From: JAAZNO01 sp964508025
GTDB lineage: Bacteria > Chloroflexota > Anaerolineae > B4-G1 > SLSP01
Assembly: GCA_964508025.1 (NCBI GenBank)
Contig: CAZDSF010000121.1
Location: 1 to 8,009 of the forward strand
DNA length: 8,009 bases
Direction: 5' to 3'
Below, in pieces: positions 4,899 through 8,009 of this stretch. The notes beneath the pieces were generated by a model, which saw nothing but the letters and a program-made list of their open reading frames with translations, searched no databases and was not told the DNA's origin. The position numbers and the translations under genes are program-made. Numbering within the stretch: the first letter of the stretch is position 1; each line of letters opens with the position of its first letter.

Positions 4899-7316
4899 TT
4901 AGCGGCAGACCTGGCTCTGATAGTTGCCAGTGGGCGTGGAAGGAATCACGCCGCCAGGCAAGCCGATGGTCGCGTGGCTCAGGCCGCGGTCGGTGAGGTT
5001 CTGTACCTGGAAGACCAGGGTGAGTGTGCCATCGCCGTTGTCCTGCGCGCCCATGAAGTAGAAGGCGAAGTAGCCATTGGCGTCGCGCACCGGCTCGCCG
5101 CAGGGCAGCCCTTCGTTGAAAGCGCAGCCTTCGAGCGTAACGACGCCGACGTAGTTGGCGGCTTTGGCTTCCATCTGCACGGCAGTCATCATCGCGGCTT
5201 CGGCAGCCGTCACCGTGAACTTGAACTCATCCATGTCGCCGTTCTTGATCTCCGTCCCCGACTGGTACTCGAACTTGATGCCGTAGAAGGGGTTGTTGGT
5301 GGGACTCTCGACGCCGTAGATATTGGTGCGCAGATCGCAAGTGCTAGGATCGGGCGTGGGCGCGGGCGGCACGGTATCGGGAACCTCAGGCAGCGGACCT
5401 TGCGGCATCTCCTCGTAGACGGGCGGCTGCAGCGCGGGCGGGATCAGCGTTCCGTAATCCTGGCAGGCGAGCGTGCCCTCGGGATCCGTGTTCAGCTGGC
5501 CGTTGTTGATCATATCGGCGATATCCTTGGCGCGCTCCATGTTGCCGCCGTAGAGGATGATGTTCTGCGCCTCCTGTAGCGCCTCCCACACCGTTCCATT
5601 GAACGGCCCGCCGGAGATGCCTTCCAACCGAATCACGGTGGTCGGCCCGAGCTTGCCGGAGCCAAGGTTGAGCCAGGTAGCGAGATTCTGCTGCAAAGCG
5701 CGTGCGAGCATGGAGTTGTTATCCGCGCCGGGATAATCCTTGCGGTCGCGCTGGAGGATGCGATTGGCTTCCTGCGCGGTGAGCGGCGTGGCATTGGCGA
5801 TGGGCGCGGGCGCGGCGAGATTCAGACCGCTGCGGAACAGCGGGCTGGCGAGCGCGACATTGCGCAACGCCCACTCGAGGCTCTCGCGGGTCTCCTGCGT
5901 GCCACGGGGCTTGTTGTCAATCAACACCTTCTTGACATTGTTCTTCCAATAGCCGATCGTGCGCGGGCAGGTCCCTTCCTGCCACGGCGGCGGCGGCGTG
6001 CAGGGGCCATCCTCGCAGATGGGCGCGATCATGTAGTTAGTGCGGATCCAGACGAAGTTGTGCAGATCCAAGCCCTGAATGTGCCAGGTGTAGAAGCCCG
6101 GGCCAATCTTATCCACGTGGTAATGCGCGGGGGTGGCGGGATCGCTGCTGATGATGAAGCGCTTCCACTCCTCCGAGCCGGAGGGCCGCTGATTGGTGTA
6201 GACCGGCACGCCGAAGGGATTGATGATTTGATAGCGTACACTTGGTTCGCGGCGATAAGCAGCGGTACGGAAATCATCGTTGGGAATACCTTTGGCATGT
6301 GTCCCTTGTGGCACAGTAATAGAAGGATCGGCCCATTCTGGAAGTTGTCCTGGTGTAAGTGGGTCGGGGGTGTTGCAAATCGTGGGATCAAGATTATTAG
6401 GATCGCATTCGTAGCTGCCAAAATCGAAGTCTCCATCCCAGAATTCCAAAGTTCCTTCCTCATTGGGCAAGTAGAGGTAGAATTGCCATTCTCCTGTATA
6501 GGGTGAAGGGCCAACATTATTAACGCCCTGATATTGAGGGTAAATATAGGGAATGTCAGCAGGTGATGCTAGCATCCCAGTAATGCCAAAATTGGCATCT
6601 ACTAAGTCACCCTGCCCGGTGCTGAGGTATGCATTAGACCGTAGCTTGAAAGTATTGTAACCTAGTGATTGCCCTGGATGCTCAACTACTAGTCGGTAGA
6701 AATAGTGCCCGGCCGGACCTTTGGCCGAATCATTGACCGCTATGTTGAGCGTATACCATGAATTATTGGGCATAGTCGCTCCAGAGGCGGTCCAATTAGG
6801 CCCATTTGTAGGGTTAGCGGTATTGCCCATCCAGACACCAATAGGAGCACCTCCCTGTCCGTTTCGCAAAGGATCAGGATACAATGTATAGGTGCTTTCC
6901 TCTGTGCCATTATCCCAGTTTCCTGCTTTCCAATCAAGATTGCCAGCGTTGTTTTTGCCAGTATCACCGTCAAAGATGCTCAGCTCAAATGAGGTATAGT
7001 TTCCTGGGACACTTATCCAAACTACTGTGGTTGCCCCACCAAAACTGTTCATGTTACCCCCAGACATTATCAGAAATTGTCCATCTTGGGGTTTACTGGC
7101 ACCATCGGCGCATGAAGGCAAGCAGGTATAACCGCCTGGTGGCGCAGGGAACGTCGCCACTGGAGATCCTACCGTGCCGGTAATCAAGCGTCCCAGCGCC
7201 GCCCACCAGCCCAGGAACTGACCGGCGACCACCACCACGAGCACGAGCGCCGCCAGCCCCATCAGCACGCCCTTGCCCTCTTTGCTTCTCAACCAGCGAT
7301 TCAATTTCTTAGCCAT
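4899..7316 (-). CDS. Large exported multidomain surface protein with GYWKN-type domain
   Basis: The 805-residue protein begins with a basic n-region (AKKLNRWLRSKEGK) and a hydrophobic segment (17-38), a Sec signal or uncleaved anchor. Outside the membrane come two divergent beta-rich modules. The first has IFDGD at 114-118 and FKLRSNAYL at 223-231. The second has FWDGD at 292-296 and VWIRTNYMI at 422-430. A PPPP linker leads to a domain starting CPRTIGYWKNN (450-460) and reaching about 607, with LATWLNL, ALQEAQNI and DIADMINN, as in secreted proteins with GYWKNH motifs. A proline-rich linker (626-659) precedes a C-terminal beta domain (660-805) with a GLSHATIGLP motif. Twelve cysteines, all beyond residue 60, suggest disulfides. 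The start is firm: AAGGAGG lies 6 nt before the ATG. Codons for about residues 62-360 are much less GC-rich than the rest. The role is unknown; a surface or matrix protein is the likeliest reading. Confidence 0.85.
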   Translation of the reverse strand: MAKKLNRWLRSKEGKGVLMGLAALVLVVVVAGQFLGWWAALGRLITGTVGSPVATFPAPPGGYTCLPSCADGASKPQDGQFLIMSGGNMNSFGGATTVVWISVPGNYTSFELSIFDGDTGKNNAGNLDWKAGNWDNGTEESTYTLYPDPLRNGQGGAPIGVWMGNTANPTNGPNWTASGATMPNNSWYTLNIAVNDSAKGPAGHYFYRLVVEHPGQSLGYNTFKLRSNAYLSTGQGDLVDANFGITGMLASPADIPYIYPQYQGVNNVGPSPYTGEWQFYLYLPNEEGTLEFWDGDFDFGSYECDPNNLDPTICNTPDPLTPGQLPEWADPSITVPQGTHAKGIPNDDFRTAAYRREPSVRYQIINPFGVPVYTNQRPSGSEEWKRFIISSDPATPAHYHVDKIGPGFYTWHIQGLDLHNFVWIRTNYMIAPICEDGPCTPPPPWQEGTCPRTIGYWKNNVKKVLIDNKPRGTQETRESLEWALRNVALASPLFRSGLNLAAPAPIANATPLTAQEANRILQRDRKDYPGADNNSMLARALQQNLATWLNLGSGKLGPTTVIRLEGISGGPFNGTVWEALQEAQNIILYGGNMERAKDIADMINNGQLNTDPEGTLACQDYGTLIPPALQPPVYEEMPQGPLPEVPDTVPPAPTPDPSTCDLRTNIYGVESPTNNPFYGIKFEYQSGTEIKNGDMDEFKFTVTAAEAAMMTAVQMEAKAANYVGVVTLEGCAFNEGLPCGEPVRDANGYFAFYFMGAQDNGDGTLTLVFQVQNLTDRGLSHATIGLPGGVIPSTPTGNYQSQVCR
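6240..7130 (-). other. Low-GC segment inside the exported protein gene
   Basis: Hand counts of 60-base lines give 50% (6301), 45% (6421), 42% (6541), 55% (6661) and 45% (6961) GC. Downstream lines of the same gene give 65% (6121) and 72% (5761). Codons ending in A or T become common here and are rare outside. The segment covers the first module and the start of the second. The edges are gradual and accurate only to several tens of bases. Confidence 0.75.
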
Positions 7317-7322
7317 CGAAAA

Positions 7323-7329
7323 CCTCCTT
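7323..7329 (-). promoter_or_regulatory. Shine-Dalgarno AAGGAGG of the exported protein gene
   Basis: AAGGAGG on the minus strand is placed 6 nt before the ATG at 7314-7316. This is full consensus and supports that start, which gives a complete basic n-region to the signal segment. Confidence 0.85.
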
Positions 7330-7332
7330 CTG

Positions 7333-7367
7333 ATTTTGGACTTTGGATCTTAGATTTTGGATTATGC
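7333..7367. repeat. Degenerate heptamer repeat in the leader of the exported protein gene
   Basis: Five successive 7-base units can be aligned: ATTTTGG, ACTTTGG, ATCTTAG, ATTTTGG, ATTATGC. Units 1 and 4 are identical. The array lies just upstream of the Shine-Dalgarno sequence of the exported protein and would be part of its 5' leader. Confidence 0.7.
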
Positions 7368-7383
7368 GCCTGTGACATCTGCT

Positions 7384-7389
7384 ACTATA
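7384..7389 (-). promoter_or_regulatory. Possible -10 box for the exported protein gene
   Basis: TATAGT on the minus strand matches 5 of 6 consensus positions and would start transcription near 7377, giving a leader of about 60 nt that contains the heptamer repeat. No good -35 hexamer is found 16-18 bases upstream, so the call is weak. Confidence 0.35.
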
Positions 7390-7506
7390 GTCGGCGCTGT
7401 GAGGGAAAAAGGGTCGCGTGGCGCGCTTCCGTAGGGGAGATTTTTTGGAAGTCGCTGACGCGACGCGTCCTGACGGACAACCGATGACCGGGCATCTGGT
7501 AAAGGC

Positions 7507-7534
7507 TTCGGTCGTTCTTGCCCAGTCTTCGGTC
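7507..7534. repeat. Degenerate heptamer-spaced repeat downstream of the partial gene
   Basis: TTCGGTC occurs at 7507-7513 and again at 7528-7534, exactly 21 bases (three 7-base units) apart. On the minus strand the stretch reads GACCGAA GACTGGG CAAGAAC GACCGAA. The 264-base spacer around it (7317-7580) also holds small hairpins, for example CGCG-CCA-CGCG followed by ACCCTTTTT on the minus strand near 7411-7430. That could be a weak terminator for the gene ending at 7581. No gene was recognised there. Confidence 0.55.
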
Positions 7535-7580
7535 AGGTAAGCAGAATGTGATGCTATTACAAACGATCAAGTCACGCAGA

Positions 7581-7943
7581 TCAAACCGTACTGCGCGCTA
7601 AATCCTCCAGGATCGCCTCGCGCACAGCGGGAAGGTGCTCAAAACCACTGGGATAAACCAAACGTCGCACAGGTACCTGTTGCACTAGCTGAGCGAATAA
7701 CTTTAATCGTTGCGGCGCTATGCCAATAGCGTCCACAATGCGCGGCATAAAAGAATACCGTAACAATTCTAGCGCAGCATCTCTAGGGGAAAGTGGTACT
7801 ATATTGATATGTGTTTGTCCATTTTCCGATGTACACCGCTCTGGAACGTAGATACAACGCAACGGTTGGGACTTACTGCAAAATCCACCAAATCCACCTC
7901 GTCCAACTGGGACCCATCGCTTGGAAAATACCGTATAACCCAT
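7581..7943 (-). CDS. Partial gene: C-terminal part of a probable HPr-kinase-like (PEPCK-fold) protein
   Basis: The last 120 residues can be read with confidence. The tail (LSPRDAALELLRYSFMPRIV, then a helical RLKLFAQLVQQVPVRRLVYP and LPAVREAIL) resembles the C-terminal helical end of HprK-related kinases. In those proteins a Lsp-x-eAl-x-x-Ll-x-x-S segment is followed by a vPvyrLxyp segment. An internal VPERC before it would fit the strand preceding that tail. The P-loop and catalytic parts would lie upstream, outside the window. The frame has no stop up to base 8009, and the ATG at 7943 has no Shine-Dalgarno. It is therefore more likely an internal methionine or an error-affected region than a real start. 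HprK-like proteins often accompany PF14907 nucleotidyltransferases, and one is encoded 3.4 kb away, which mildly supports the assignment. Identification is by pattern memory, without a domain search. Confidence 0.55.
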   Translation of the reverse strand: MGYTVFSKRWVPVGRGGFGGFCSKSQPLRCIYVPERCTSENGQTHINIVPLSPRDAALELLRYSFMPRIVDAIGIAPQRLKLFAQLVQQVPVRRLVYPSGFEHLPAVREAILEDLARSTV

Positions 7944-8009
7944 TAAAAATAAAAAAAAAAACCCAAAAATTTTATCCCCAAAAAATGCCCAAATCCCAAC
8001 CCTGGGTAA
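7944..8009. other. Homopolymer-rich low-complexity contig end, probably low-quality sequence
   Basis: The last 66 bases contain an 11-A run, several A5-A6 runs, T4 and C3-C4 runs, quite unlike the GC-rich DNA before them. Read in the frame of the partial gene they give F-rich sequence (FGFFFLFL). This looks like an error-prone read tail at a contig end, though a genuine A-rich region cannot be excluded. Confidence 0.6.

Noticed and set aside
4701..5579. Long plus-strand open frame (292 codons) opposite the exported protein
   Set aside because: GC-rich codons of the minus-strand gene keep the opposite frame open. It crosses a strong hairpin at 4853-4886 and encodes low-complexity V/G/R-rich sequence.
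7385..7570. Small minus-strand open frame (61 codons) in the spacer
   Set aside because: It lies over repeats and hairpins, has no ribosome site and shows no recognisable domain.

Overview
This 8,009-base window is GC-rich (about 70% in coding parts, lower in a few segments). It looks like chromosomal DNA of an uncultured or poorly known bacterium. My best guess is Chloroflexota. The basis is the combination of degenerate 7-bp tandem repeats in the spacers, a nucleotide-transporter-like MFS protein beside a KamA-family radical SAM enzyme, a PF14907-type nucleotidyltransferase and a secreted GYWKN-motif protein. This is inference from gene content; there is no rRNA or other phylogenetic marker. 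Both ends look like contig ends: a heptamer array at the left, and a homopolymer-rich, low-complexity stretch at the right.

Layout. Positions 1-77 hold a (GCGAATG)n array. Positions 179-2644 are a two-gene minus-strand operon. Its first gene is a 12-TM transporter related to ADP/ATP (NTT/Npt-type) carriers. Its second is a KamA-type radical SAM/PLP aminomutase that starts at GTG 18 bases after the transporter stop. The operon has a plausible sigma-70-type promoter near 2866-2893. Its leader of about 215 nt contains an 85-bp imperfect palindrome directly abutting the transporter's Shine-Dalgarno sequence. One arm of that palindrome recurs over the stop codon of the KamA gene, where it encodes the last residues.

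A plus-strand gene (3032-4222) encodes a PF14907-like nucleotidyltransferase. It has a near-consensus promoter whose -10 box lies 6 bases from the ATG, so its mRNA is probably leaderless. It converges on a minus-strand gene for a small two-TM protein (4269-4736), with a strong bidirectional terminator between them. Upstream of that on the minus strand is a large exported protein (4899-7316). It has an N-terminal membrane anchor or signal, two divergent copies of a beta-rich module, a GYWKN-type domain, a proline-rich linker and a C-terminal beta domain. Codons for roughly residues 62-360 are clearly less GC-rich than the rest of the gene, which suggests a mosaic origin. At the right edge is a partial minus-strand gene resembling the C-terminal tail of HPr-kinase-like (PEPCK-fold) proteins.

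No complete known pathway or defence system is present. The most distinctive signals are the mosaic surface protein, the family of 7-bp-periodic repeats and palindromes (one feeding into a coding end), the leaderless promoter and the altered active-site position in the KamA homologue.
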